64,000 bases of DNA, from the NCBI GenBank assembly GCA_049601915.1, contig JBMYRB010000006.1, positions 1-64,000 on the forward strand, written 5' to 3'. Origin of the DNA: UBA8079 sp049601915. GTDB lineage: Bacteria > Pseudomonadota > Alphaproteobacteria > UBA6615. The translations under genes and the position numbers were made by a program. The notes beneath the pieces are model-generated. The model saw only the letters and a program-made list of their open reading frames with translations, was not told where the DNA came from and made no database searches. Of the stretch, positions 50,166 through 58,233 are shown piece by piece. Position 1 is the stretch's first letter, and the number at the start of each line of letters is the position of its first letter.

Positions 50166-50883
50166 TTCCAAAAGAGGCCCAGAACCGTGGGAAGTGGCGT
50201 CAGTGTTTCCAGAATGAGGTCTGGTTTGGCCGGCAGATGTTCGGCCGGCTGGCCGTAGCGATTGACCCAGACGACGCGAAACCCGAAGGTGCCGGCCCCG
50301 GCGGCATCCCAACCGTTGGACGACATAAAGCAGATGTTTCCCGCAGCCACGTCCAGCCGGTCCACGGCCGGTTGATGCGTCCGGGGCCGGGGGACGGGTT
50401 TGTAGGTGCCGACGTCCTCGACACTCAGTACGGCGTCCAGCAGGACGTCGATTCCCGATGCAACGGCGGCGGCGTTCAGCATGTCCGGCGATCCGTTCGA
50501 CAGAATTGCGGTTTTAATGCTGGCGGCCTTGAGCCGGGTGAGAGTGTCCGTGATTTCCGCGAAGGTGTCGAGTTCGCGGTAGAGCGCCATGAGCCGCGCG
50601 CGCAGATCCGGATTATCGATTCCGGTCGCCGCCAATGCGAAATCCAGCGCCTCGACCGTGACCTCCAGAAATCGGCATGGCTTCCCATCAGGCTACGCAG
50701 CCAGGTGTATTGCAGTTTTTTCAGGTGTATTGCAGTTGTTTTTTGGCGCCAGCTGTCGGAGAGACGTTCGGCGCAATCACCAATTTCGTCGCGGCATTGC
50801 ATGACGGCGGAGTTGGAGTCGAGCAAGGTCCCGTAAGCGCCGAAAACGCAGGCTTCTAAATTTTCTATGCGCTGATCGGTCAT
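50162..50883 (-). pseudogene. L-2-haloacid dehalogenase-type HAD gene with tandem duplication and frameshift
   Basis: N-terminal part reads LEACVFGAYGTLLDSNSAV, in which the HAD nucleophile Asp (VFDAYGT) is Gly15. At 50702-50737 a 16-base block is duplicated (20-base period), inserting TTAIHLKK before LQYTWLRSLMG; total gain of 21 bases keeps frame. A one-base loss after SHADFW then shifts the frame; the other minus frame resumes EVTVEALDFALAATGIDNPD and continues with AILSNGSPDML and ICFMSSNGWDAAGAGTFGFR to the TGA at 50162. So it has lost the nucleophile, gained an insertion and shifted frame. Its ATG overlaps the transglycosylase stop and its stop the dehydratase ATG. Confidence 0.82.
50702..50737. 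repeat. 20-base-period tandem duplication inside the HAD pseudogene
   Basis: CAGGTGTATTGCAGTT occurs at 50702-50717 and again at 50722-50737, separated by TTTT. The two copies lie beside T-runs, as expected for replication slippage. Confidence 0.9.
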
Positions 50884-52859
50884 TGGTTCGGTGTTTGATT
50901 GAAAATCGGGACGGCGTCGGTCTCTGCGAGTTGCGTATCGCTCAGGAGATGGCGGTAAACGGGAACGGATTCGAGGACACGCTGAACATAGTTGCGCGTC
51001 TCGCTGAAGGGAATGGTTTCGATCCAGTCGAGCATGTCGATTTCACCCGACCGCGGATCACCATATTGACGCACCCAGCGAACAACCCGGTGCGGACCTG
51101 CATTATAGGCGGCGAGCGCGAGGGGGGCCGACCGGTCGAACCGCTTCAGCATCTGTTCCAGGTAGCCGCTGCCCAGGCGAATATTGTAGCCGGGGTCTGT
51201 GAGCAGACGCGAGCGGCTATAGGGTTGCGAGAGTCCCTTTGCGACCTGCTGGGCCGTCGCCGGCATCAACTGCATCATGCCCCGTGCACCCGCCCGGCTG
51301 ATGGCGGTCCGGTCAAAGCCGCTTTCCTGCCGGATGACCGAAAGAATCAGCGCATCTTCGAGCGGTGTTTCGAGGTCGCGTTTCGGCAGCGGCCAAAGCG
51401 GATAACCCGCGGCGCCGATGATGTTGTCCAGCTGGTTGGCACGTTTTGCCGCCCGCACGGCTTCGCGCGGTCTGTCGGCTTCCTGCGCGAGTTGGGCGAC
51501 GAGGAGGCGTTCGTCGGCATTTTTCGCCAGGCCTGAAAGGTGCAGAAGGAATGTGCGCAGGTTGGCATCGCCGCCCAGTGCATGCAGCCGCTTCACCAGG
51601 ACGACAAGTTCCTGCGCGACGAACGCCTCTCGGATGGCCGGATCGGAGGGGCGCGCGAATTTAAATCGTGGTGTCGGGGTGCCGAGGGACAAGAGCGCCT
51701 GCTGGCCGTAGAAGGTCGACGGGTGTTCGGCGGCACGCTGCCACCACTCGCGTGCATGTGCCTGTTCGTCACGTGCGGCCGCAGCCCGGCCTTTCCAGAA
51801 AGCACCGCGTGCACGGCTTATCGGGTAGCGCACGCCCTCATACAAAGTGGCGAAATGATCCTCGGCTACATTCGGCGTCTTGAGAAATGAGAGTTGAATC
51901 CAGCCGGCAAGAAATTCGGATTCGGCAAACGCCGCTCCGGCCGACAGGCCGTGGCCGGTGACGACGCGCGCGGCTTCTGAATAATGTCCGTCGGCAAGTG
52001 CACGACGCGCCAGGATCTGGCCTTCCTGTGCCCATTTGTGGGGCTGCGGGCGAATGCCCGATAACTCGAACAGGATGTCCCGTGCGCTGTCGTTCTTGCC
52101 CTTTCGCCGCCGCCAGCGGAGCCGCTCGTACCAGAGCTCCGGCGCGTCGCGGAGTTTGTCCGGCACCCGTGCGATGGCGCCATCCACGCCGCCGCTCCGC
52201 CGCAGCAAGGCAATTCGGGCCCGTGCCAATGCGGCCGTCTGCGCATCGACACGCCGCAGCATGCGTTGTGCGGCCCCGTGATTCTGGGTCCATATCAGGT
52301 GGTCTAGGCGGGCCCGATGGTCGTCCTTGCCGAGATGCACGCCATGTCGGCGCAGGAAGTCAGCTTCCGTGTGACGATCGATACTGAGCTGGCGCCAGTA
52401 ACGCGGTGTCAGGCTCGCCAGCTGGTCGCGCGCGCCCTTCGCCTTCAGGGCATCGAGATGCACCAGTGCGCCGGTGCCCGAAATTGGGGGGTGATCCTTG
52501 AACCAGTTGCGCACCGCCTCGGCGGAGACCGTTTCGTCAATCGCCTCCTCGGCATTGCGGCGCAATTCGAGCGCGCGCGGCCAGTCGGGGTTCGCAGTTA
52601 GAAACGCCGTAATCTCGCCGAAGCTGCTTTTGGTGGCGGCATGTTGATGTTCGAGCCAGGCCGCGTATTTTGCGATCAACGGCTCGACGCCGCGGTCAAG
52701 ATAGAGCCGGACAGCCGGCCAGTTTTCTCGTTCTGCGGCGGCTACAAGCTCACGTGCATTCTTGTCGGAGGCGTCTGTGGCGTTAGTGGCCGCACCCCAT
52801 GCGATCACGGCCGCAGCCGAAAGAGAGAGAACGCGTCGGGTAATGGGGCGAACAAACAC
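50880..52859 (-). CDS. Soluble lytic murein transglycosylase (Slt-type)
   Basis: About 659 residues from GTG 52859; the longer upstream frame includes non-coding-like sequence. After a signal-type segment (RRVLSLSAAAVIAWGAATNA) come roughly 400 residues of superhelical repeats and a C-terminal SLT domain: catalytic Glu in SVIRQESGFDRTAISRAGA, RGMMQLMPATAQQVA, AYNAGPHRVVRWV. It cleaves peptidoglycan glycan strands with formation of anhydro-muropeptides in the periplasm. Its TGA overlaps the ATG of the HAD pseudogene and it diverges from dapA. Slt-dapA-smpB neighbourhoods are common in alphaproteobacteria. Confidence 0.9.
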   Translation of the reverse strand: MFVRPITRRVLSLSAAAVIAWGAATNATDASDKNARELVAAAERENWPAVRLYLDRGVEPLIAKYAAWLEHQHAATKSSFGEITAFLTANPDWPRALELRRNAEEAIDETVSAEAVRNWFKDHPPISGTGALVHLDALKAKGARDQLASLTPRYWRQLSIDRHTEADFLRRHGVHLGKDDHRARLDHLIWTQNHGAAQRMLRRVDAQTAALARARIALLRRSGGVDGAIARVPDKLRDAPELWYERLRWRRRKGKNDSARDILFELSGIRPQPHKWAQEGQILARRALADGHYSEAARVVTGHGLSAGAAFAESEFLAGWIQLSFLKTPNVAEDHFATLYEGVRYPISRARGAFWKGRAAAARDEQAHAREWWQRAAEHPSTFYGQQALLSLGTPTPRFKFARPSDPAIREAFVAQELVVLVKRLHALGGDANLRTFLLHLSGLAKNADERLLVAQLAQEADRPREAVRAAKRANQLDNIIGAAGYPLWPLPKRDLETPLEDALILSVIRQESGFDRTAISRAGARGMMQLMPATAQQVAKGLSQPYSRSRLLTDPGYNIRLGSGYLEQMLKRFDRSAPLALAAYNAGPHRVVRWVRQYGDPRSGEIDMLDWIETIPFSETRNYVQRVLESVPVYRHLLSDTQLAETDAVPIFNQTPNQ

Positions 52860-53037
52860 CTGCAGATCCAAGGTTATTCTTATGCTCGCGAGTGTAGGGG
52901 TACCACTTGCACCTGACCAGTATCGTGTCAATTTAGAGGTATCATTCGCGTGGTTTGCGCCTTGTTCGGGCACAGCCGAGCCGTTATCGTCCGCGCAAAT
53001 GTTGCAGCGCCCGCATATGGTGGGCAGGAGAGCCGAT

Positions 53038-53916
53038 ATGTTCAAGGGATCGATGACCGCACTGATAACGCCGTTCCGTGATGGCGAGGTCGACGAAAAA
53101 GCATATCAGGGGCTCGTCGAGTGGCAGATCGACGAGGGCACCGACGGATTGATTCCGGTCGGCACGACCGGTGAATCGCCCACGCTCAGCCATGGTGAGC
53201 ATGAACGAGTGGTCGAGATGTGCATTGAAGCCGCGGCTGGGCGCGTCCCTGTTGTTGCCGGCGCTGGCTCCAATTCGACCGCCGAATGCGTGCGCCTGAC
53301 CGAACATGCCAAGAGCGCGGGTGCGGATGCGGCCTTGATCGTGACGCCCTATTACAACAAGCCGTCCCAGGATGGCCTGTACGCCCATTTCAAGACCGTG
53401 GCCGATGCCGTCGATATTCCGATCATCATCTACAACATCCCGCCGCGTTCGGTGATCGACATGTCCACCGCCACAATGGCGCGGCTGGCCAACGATTGCC
53501 CGAACATCATCGGTGTCAAGGACGCGACGGCCGACCTGACCCGTCCGCTGGCGATGCGCCAGGAGATCGGCGAGGATTTCTGCATGTTGTCGGGGGAGGA
53601 CGCGACCGTCATGTCTTTCCTGGCCAACGGCGGCGACGGCTGCATCTCCGTAACGTCGAATGTGGCCCCGCGCGCCTGCGCAGAAATGCATGACGCCTGG
53701 CAGGCGGGGGATGCGAAGGCCGCGATGGAAATCAACGCGCGTTTATTCCCGCTGCACTCCGCCCTGTTCGTTGAGCCGAACCCGGTGCCGGTCAAATATG
53801 CGGCCTCGCTGCTCGAGAAGTGCACGATGGATGTCCGCTTGCCACTTACGCCGGCAAACGAGAACACCCAGAAGCTGGTCCGCGACGCCATGGTGTCGGC
53901 CGGGCTGCTGAACTAG
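53038..53916 (+). CDS. dapA: 4-hydroxy-tetrahydrodipicolinate synthase
   Basis: 292 residues from ATG 53038 with GGAGA upstream. Family signatures: MFKGSMTALITPF, VGTTGESPTLSHGEH (Thr pair of the proton relay), the Tyr in IIIYNIPPRSV, and the Schiff-base Lys in IIGVKDATADL. It condenses pyruvate and aspartate semialdehyde in lysine/diaminopimelate synthesis. Standard length and complete catalytic set mark it as the housekeeping copy, unlike the relative at 28498-29460. Followed 21 bases later by smpB and divergent from the lytic transglycosylase. Confidence 0.96.
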   Translation: MFKGSMTALITPFRDGEVDEKAYQGLVEWQIDEGTDGLIPVGTTGESPTLSHGEHERVVEMCIEAAAGRVPVVAGAGSNSTAECVRLTEHAKSAGADAALIVTPYYNKPSQDGLYAHFKTVADAVDIPIIIYNIPPRSVIDMSTATMARLANDCPNIIGVKDATADLTRPLAMRQEIGEDFCMLSGEDATVMSFLANGGDGCISVTSNVAPRACAEMHDAWQAGDAKAAMEINARLFPLHSALFVEPNPVPVKYAASLLEKCTMDVRLPLTPANENTQKLVRDAMVSAGLLN

Positions 53917-53937
53917 CAGCGCGGTATCGCAGGGTCG

Positions 53938-54414
53938 ATGGCCGGAAAAAAGAACGCGCCGCCAGGCACGATTGCCGCCCAGAATCGCAAGGCGCGGCAT
54001 GATTACTCAATCGAAGGCAATATTGAGACCGGGCTGGTTCTGACGGGCCCCGAAGTGAAATCCCTGCGCGAAGGCAAGGGGAGCCTTGTTGATGCCTGGG
54101 CCGGCGAACGCGACGACGAGCTCTGGATGTTCAATAGCTACATCCCGAAGTACGCGCCGGCAAAGAATTTCCCCCACGAGGAACGACGGCCGCGGAAACT
54201 GCTTGTAAACCGCCGCGAGATGGACCGCCTTTTTGCCGAAATACATCGCGACGGTGTGACCCTCGTGCCCCTGTCGATCTATTTCAACAAGCGCGGCATC
54301 GCAAAGGTCGATCTCGGCATTGCATCAGGCAAGCGCAAATACGATAAACGCCAGTCCGAGAAGCAGCGTGACTGGGATCGGCAAAAGGCCCGACTTCTCC
54401 GCGACCACGGATAA
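53938..54414 (+). CDS. smpB: SsrA (tmRNA)-binding protein
   Basis: 158 residues. Complete SmpB: AQNRKARHDYSIEGNIETGL, VLTGPEVKSLREGKGSLVDA, then RKLLVNRREMDRL and the basic C-terminal tail GKRKYDKRQSEKQRDWDRQK. It binds tmRNA and the stalled ribosome for trans-translation. Directly follows dapA by 21 bases. A 77-base gap follows, containing the LiuR promoter region. Confidence 0.97.
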   Translation: MAGKKNAPPGTIAAQNRKARHDYSIEGNIETGLVLTGPEVKSLREGKGSLVDAWAGERDDELWMFNSYIPKYAPAKNFPHEERRPRKLLVNRREMDRLFAEIHRDGVTLVPLSIYFNKRGIAKVDLGIASGKRKYDKRQSEKQRDWDRQKARLLRDHG

Positions 54415-54456
54415 TCAATAATAACAAGTAGTTAAATAGGTATAAGCTCGTTTCTA

Positions 54457-54484
54457 TTGACTTACGTTTACGTTAACGTAAACT
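54457..54484 (+). promoter_or_regulatory. Promoter and MerR/LiuR-type operator of the leucine catabolism regulator
   Basis: A candidate -35 TTGACT (54457-54462) and -10 TAAACT (54479-54484), 16 bases apart, bracket the perfect 16-base palindrome TTTACGTTAACGTAAA (54467-54482), which overlaps the -10 and fills the spacer as MerR-family regulators require. Transcription would start near 54490, only about two bases before the ATG at 54492, so the mRNA may be leaderless; no ribosome site is visible. The palindrome resembles the LiuR-type TTTACG...CGTAAA consensus, from recollection. Confidence 0.65.
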
Positions 54485-54491
54485 ATGATGC

Positions 54492-54890
54492 ATGGAGCAG
54501 ACATTCTCGATATCCGATCTTGCACGCGAGTTCGACATCACGCCGCGTACCATCCGCTATTACGAGGCGGAGGGGCTGATCGCGCCGACGCGCCAGGGCC
54601 AGCGTCGCATTTATTCAGGGCGCGACCGGGTACGGCTCGCGCTCGTGCTTCGTGGCAAGCGGCTGGGCTTCTCCCTGGCCGAGGCCAAGGAGATCATCGA
54701 CCTCTATGCCGCGCCCCAGGGGGAGGCGTTTCAGTTACGGACCATGCTGGAGAAGCTGGATGAGAAACGCGAGATGCTGGAAGACAAGCGCCGAGATCTG
54801 GATGCGGCGATATCGAACATGGATAAATACGCGGCCCGTTGCCGGGAACGCCTGGTAGAACTTGAATCACGCCGGGAGGCGGCGGAATAG
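54492..54890 (+). CDS. liuR: MerR-family regulator, LiuR-like (branched-chain acyl-CoA catabolism)
   Basis: 132 residues. N-terminal winged-helix ISDLAREFDITPRTIRYYEA, then EGLIAPTRQGQRRIYSGRDR and VRLALVLRGKRLGF are the canonical MerR DNA-binding domain; residues about 80-120 form the dimerising coiled coil KLDEKREMLEDKRRDLDAAI. No metal-binding C-terminal domain. It is followed directly by isovaleryl-CoA dehydrogenase and the methylcrotonyl-CoA genes, so it is LiuR rather than another MerR. A palindrome lies in its own promoter, indicating autoregulation. An in-frame-shifted ATG at 54485 is not used. Confidence 0.85.
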   Translation: MEQTFSISDLAREFDITPRTIRYYEAEGLIAPTRQGQRRIYSGRDRVRLALVLRGKRLGFSLAEAKEIIDLYAAPQGEAFQLRTMLEKLDEKREMLEDKRRDLDAAISNMDKYAARCRERLVELESRREAAE

Positions 54891-54947
54891 GAATCCCGCT
54901 ATTCTTAGACTGAAAAGGGCGGCTAACCCGCCGGGTGGAGAAGACAC

Positions 54948-56120
54948 ATGATTCCCAACGAGTATCCAAGCCTGAGTTTCGACCTGGGCGATACCGCCGA
55001 CATGCTGCGTGATTCCGTGCGCAGCTTCGCGTCGGACAAGATCGCCCCACGCGCCGAGGCGATCGACCGGGAGAATGAGTTTCCCATCGACCTCTGGCCC
55101 GAGATGGGCGCGCTCGGCCTGCACGGCATCACGGTGAACGAGGAATATGGCGGGGCCGGGCTCGGCTATCTGGAACATTGCGTGGCGATGGAAGAAGTCA
55201 GCCGCGCGTCGGCGTCTGTGGGTCTGTCCTACGGCGCCCACTCCAACCTCTGCGTGAACCAGATCCACCGCAACGGCAGCGACGCGCAGAAGGCGCGATA
55301 TTTGCCGGACCTGGTGTCCGGCAAAAACGTCGGCGCGCTGGCGATGAGCGAACCGGGGGCAGGCTCCGACGTGGTCGGCATGCGGACCCGGGCCGAGAAG
55401 AAGGGCGATCGCTACATCCTCAACGGCACCAAGATGTGGATTACCAACGGGCCGGTGTCCGAGACCTATGTGATCTACGCCAAGACCGACCCCGATGCGG
55501 GGTCGCGCGGCATGACCGCCTTCATCGTCGAGCGCGGTTTCAAGGGTTTCTCGACCGCCCAGAAGCTCGACAAACTGGGCATGCGTGGATCGGACACCTG
55601 CGAGCTGATCTTCGAGGATTGCGAGGTGCCGGAAGAGAATGTGCTGGGCGAGGTCGGTAAGGGCGTGAATGTCCTGATGTCCGGCCTCGACTATGAGCGC
55701 GCGGTGCTCGCCGCCGGGCCGCTGGGCATCATGCAGGCCTGCATGGATATCGTCGTGCCCTATGTCCATGAGCGCGAGCAATTCGGCCAGCCCATCGGCA
55801 CCTTCCAGCTGATGCAGGGCAAGCTTGCCGACATGTATGTCACCATGAATGCCTGTAAGGCCTATGTGTATGCCGTCGCCCAGGCTTGCGACCGGGGTGA
55901 GACGGCCCGCAAGGACGCGGCGGGTGCTATTTTGTATGCGGGCGAGAAGGCGACCTGGATGGCCCTCGAGGCGATCCAGACCCTCGGCGGTAATGGCTAT
56001 GTCAACGAGTTCCCGACCGGCCGCCTGCTGCGCGACGCTAAACTCTACGAGATCGGGGCGGGCACATCGGAAATCCGCCGCATGCTGATTGGCCGCGAAC
56101 TGTTCGAAGAGACCGCCTGA
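54948..56120 (+). CDS. liuA: Isovaleryl-CoA dehydrogenase
   Basis: 390 residues. Acyl-CoA dehydrogenase: NLCVNQIHRNGSDAQKARYL, then ALAMSEPGAGSDVVGMRTRA, and the catalytic Glu within SGLDYERAVLAAGPLGIMQA, where short/branched IVD places its Glu. C-terminal LGGNGYVNEFPTGRLLRDAK and YEIGAGTSEIRRMLIGRELF are IVD-like. It oxidises isovaleryl-CoA to 3-methylcrotonyl-CoA with FAD and passes electrons to ETF. Its stop overlaps the next ATG (TGATG). A weak hairpin GGCGG-CTAAC-CCGCC lies in its 5' leader (54926-54940). Confidence 0.93.
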   Translation: MIPNEYPSLSFDLGDTADMLRDSVRSFASDKIAPRAEAIDRENEFPIDLWPEMGALGLHGITVNEEYGGAGLGYLEHCVAMEEVSRASASVGLSYGAHSNLCVNQIHRNGSDAQKARYLPDLVSGKNVGALAMSEPGAGSDVVGMRTRAEKKGDRYILNGTKMWITNGPVSETYVIYAKTDPDAGSRGMTAFIVERGFKGFSTAQKLDKLGMRGSDTCELIFEDCEVPEENVLGEVGKGVNVLMSGLDYERAVLAAGPLGIMQACMDIVVPYVHEREQFGQPIGTFQLMQGKLADMYVTMNACKAYVYAVAQACDRGETARKDAAGAILYAGEKATWMALEAIQTLGGNGYVNEFPTGRLLRDAKLYEIGAGTSEIRRMLIGRELFEETA

Positions 56121-56500
56121 TGCGTATTGGGTCGCTTTTTCTTGCGATGATGCTGATGTTCGCCTCGGGCTCCGCTGCGGCGATGCCGGAACGCATTTCC
56201 AGCCCGGAAATACGGGGTATGTTGCCGGGTAACACGGTGGTTGGGACCTGGTCCAGCAAAGCCTATCAGCAGCTGTTTCGCCCCGACGGTACAACGGCCT
56301 TCAAGATCGACGGCGCGGAGCTGGACGAGGGGCGCTGGTGGGTGACCGACGAGGATTATTGTTCCTGGTGGCGGGGTTCGGGTGAGGATTTTTACCAGGT
56401 CTTGCGCGATGGTGACGAAGTGACCTGGCGCACCAAGGGATTGTTCAGCCGCAGCTTGGAAGGAGCGCTCCTCCCCGGCGACCAGCTGGCACCGCGTTGA
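56120..56500 (+). CDS. Small predicted exported protein
   Basis: 126 residues with a strong signal peptide (MRIGSLFLAMMLMFASGSAA, cleavage near AAAMP). The mature part reads PERISSPEIRGMLPGNTVVG, QLFRPDGTTAFKIDGAELDE, WWVTDEDYCSWWRGS, with repeated aromatic pairs. It resembles small periplasmic proteins of unknown role (possibly lipocalin-like strands); I do not recognise a named family. It overlaps the liuA stop by one base, and is followed within 10 bases by the RidA-like gene, so is part of the liu operon in position, with no obvious role there. Confidence 0.72.
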   Translation: MRIGSLFLAMMLMFASGSAAAMPERISSPEIRGMLPGNTVVGTWSSKAYQQLFRPDGTTAFKIDGAELDEGRWWVTDEDYCSWWRGSGEDFYQVLRDGDEVTWRTKGLFSRSLEGALLPGDQLAPR

Positions 56501-56510
56501 AGGGAAGTTG

Positions 56511-56924
56511 ATGCGCCGAATTTCCACCAATTCCGAGTTCGAGAAGGCCGTCGGCTATTCGCGAGCGGTTATCGACGAAGACTATGTCCACGTCTCGGGC
56601 ACGACCGGCTTCGACTATGAGACGATGACCATCTCCGAAGATTTGGTCGAGCAGGCTCATCAGGCTTTCGGCAACATCGCGCGGACATTGGCAACGGCAC
56701 GGGTGTCCTTCGCCGATTTAGTGCGCGTGACTTATTACATCGCCGATGCGGGCGACTACGAAGCGCTGATGCCGGTCTTCAAGCAGTATCTCGGGCCCAA
56801 CCCGCCCGCGGCAACCGCGCTGATTGCGCAGCTCGTCGATCCGCGTATGAAAATCGAGATCGAGGCCACGGCCCGGCGGCCCAACCCGAACCGCAACCGC
56901 GGAACCGGCAAGGGAAACGAGTGA
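56511..56924 (+). CDS. RidA/YjgF family protein
   Basis: 137 residues from ATG 56511. Blocks SAVIDEDYVHVSGTTGFDYE-like, DLVEQAHQAFGNIARTLATA, FADLVRVTYYIADAGDYEAL, and a C-terminal ALIAQLVDPRMKIEIEATAR are the Rid fold. The catalytic Arg of true RidA (in the R-x-x-x-V/I-E-I-D segment) corresponds here to PRMKIEIEATA, with Arg present. RidA enzymes deaminate reactive enamines or imines from PLP enzymes. It fits a supporting role in amino-acid catabolism. Its stop overlaps the next ATG (TGATG). Confidence 0.88.
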   Translation: MRRISTNSEFEKAVGYSRAVIDEDYVHVSGTTGFDYETMTISEDLVEQAHQAFGNIARTLATARVSFADLVRVTYYIADAGDYEALMPVFKQYLGPNPPAATALIAQLVDPRMKIEIEATARRPNPNRNRGTGKGNE

Positions 56925-57583
56925 TGCCGTCAGTCGTGATCGTCGGTGCGAGCCGGGGCATCGGCCTGGAGCTAGCGCGTCAGTATGCGGCAGACGGGTG
57001 CTGGGTCCACGCGACCACCCGCACGCCGGACGCGCTGGGTGGCATTGATGGAGACGTGAGCCTGTATCTGCTCGATTTGGTCGAAGACGGCCAGATTGCG
57101 GGGCTGGCCAATGCGTTGTCCGGCGAGGCCATCGATATTCTGATTCACAATGCCGGGATCAACCCCGGGCGGGGTGCGGGCGACGCAGAAACGACCGCGG
57201 GCTCCATGCGGATCAACGCCGAGGCGCCGATCGCTACGGTTGTGGCCCTGCTCGGCAGCGTCGTCGCCAGCCGTGACCGGAAGGTGGCCGTGATGTCGAG
57301 CGTCCATGGTTCGGGCAAGCCTCGTGCGGGAAGCCAGGATCTGTATGAAGATTCCAAGGGCGAGCTCAACAAGCGTTTCCGCACGATAGAGCCCGAATGG
57401 CGCGCCCGGGTTGTCACTGCTGTGGCGCTACATCCGGGTTATGTCTGCACCGACATGACGGGATCATATGCATCTCTGTCGCTCGAAGAAAGCGTGCAGG
57501 GTATTCGCAAAGTGTTGGTCGGCCTGATCGCATCGGACAGCGGCCGTTTTCTGGATTATCGAGGCAAGGAGGTCGCGTGGTAG
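56924..57583 (+). CDS. Short-chain dehydrogenase/reductase (C-factor/YciK-like)
   Basis: 219 residues from ATG 56924. Cofactor loop IVGASRGIGLELARQYAADG, N-A-G in ILIHNAGINPGRGA, catalytic Ser in VAVMSSVHGSG, while the usual YxxxK tyrosine/lysine is YEDSKGELN (present). Length and NNAG variant are like the short C-factor SDR group. It lies in the liu operon between RidA and carbonic anhydrase; the next gene's GTG overlaps its end by seven bases. Substrate unknown. Confidence 0.87.
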   Translation: MPSVVIVGASRGIGLELARQYAADGCWVHATTRTPDALGGIDGDVSLYLLDLVEDGQIAGLANALSGEAIDILIHNAGINPGRGAGDAETTAGSMRINAEAPIATVVALLGSVVASRDRKVAVMSSVHGSGKPRAGSQDLYEDSKGELNKRFRTIEPEWRARVVTAVALHPGYVCTDMTGSYASLSLEESVQGIRKVLVGLIASDSGRFLDYRGKEVAW

Positions 57584-58233
57584 AGGCAGTTCAACGTTTG
57601 GTCGCAGGGTACCGTGGGTTTCGGACCCGATACTATGAGCAGCGTCCTGATCGCATGCGGGAATTGGTGGAGCGGGGTCAGTCGCCGGACGTACTGGTCA
57701 TCGCCTGTGCAGATTCACGAATCGACCCGGCCTTGTTGTTCGACAGCGAGCCGGGCGAACTGTTCGTCGTGCGCAATGTAGCGAATCTCATTCCGCCCTT
57801 CGGTCCCGACGGCAACCCGCACGGCACGAGCGCGGCAATGGAATTTGCGGTGCGTGACCTTGGTGTGTGCCATGTCGTCATTCTTGGACATTCCGCCTGC
57901 GGCGGTATCAGGGCGCTGCGGGTAACCAGTGCCGGCGAAGAGCTTCCGCGGGATTTCATCGAACCCTGGATGCAGATCGCGGCGGACGCCTGTCCCTGCG
58001 ATGCGGACGGCAATGTGCCGGATCAGGAAACCGTTGAACATAGTAGTATCCGGGTGTCGTTGCGCAACCTCATGACTTTCCCGTGGATCGCGGAGAAGGT
58101 GGGGGCCGGAGACTTGTTTTTGCATGGCTGGTGGGTCGATCTGCATGCCGGCCGGCTGTGCAGCATCGATCCGGAGGGTGACGGTGTGACAGAACTCGTC
58201 GCGGGAGAGACAACGATCAATGTCGCTGACTGA
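57577..58233 (+). CDS. Beta-class carbonic anhydrase
   Basis: 218 residues from GTG 57577, with AAGGAGG just upstream and overlapping the SDR stop. Zinc ligands are Cys44 and Asp46 (CADSRID), His105 and Cys108 (GHSACGG), the typical C-x-D-x-R...H-x-x-C of beta-CA. It interconverts CO2 and bicarbonate in the cytoplasm. Its position inside the leucine operon suggests it feeds bicarbonate to the biotin-dependent methylcrotonyl-CoA carboxylase downstream. The next gene, an acyl-CoA dehydrogenase, overlaps its end by 14 bases. Confidence 0.93.
   Translation: MVEAVQRLVAGYRGFRTRYYEQRPDRMRELVERGQSPDVLVIACADSRIDPALLFDSEPGELFVVRNVANLIPPFGPDGNPHGTSAAMEFAVRDLGVCHVVILGHSACGGIRALRVTSAGEELPRDFIEPWMQIAADACPCDADGNVPDQETVEHSSIRVSLRNLMTFPWIAEKVGAGDLFLHGWWVDLHAGRLCSIDPEGDGVTELVAGETTINVAD

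Noticed and set aside
54926..54940. GGCGG-CTAAC-CCGCC hairpin before liuA as a terminator or riboswitch
   Set aside because: Five-base stem, no T-run, and it adjoins the ribosome site; too weak to call.
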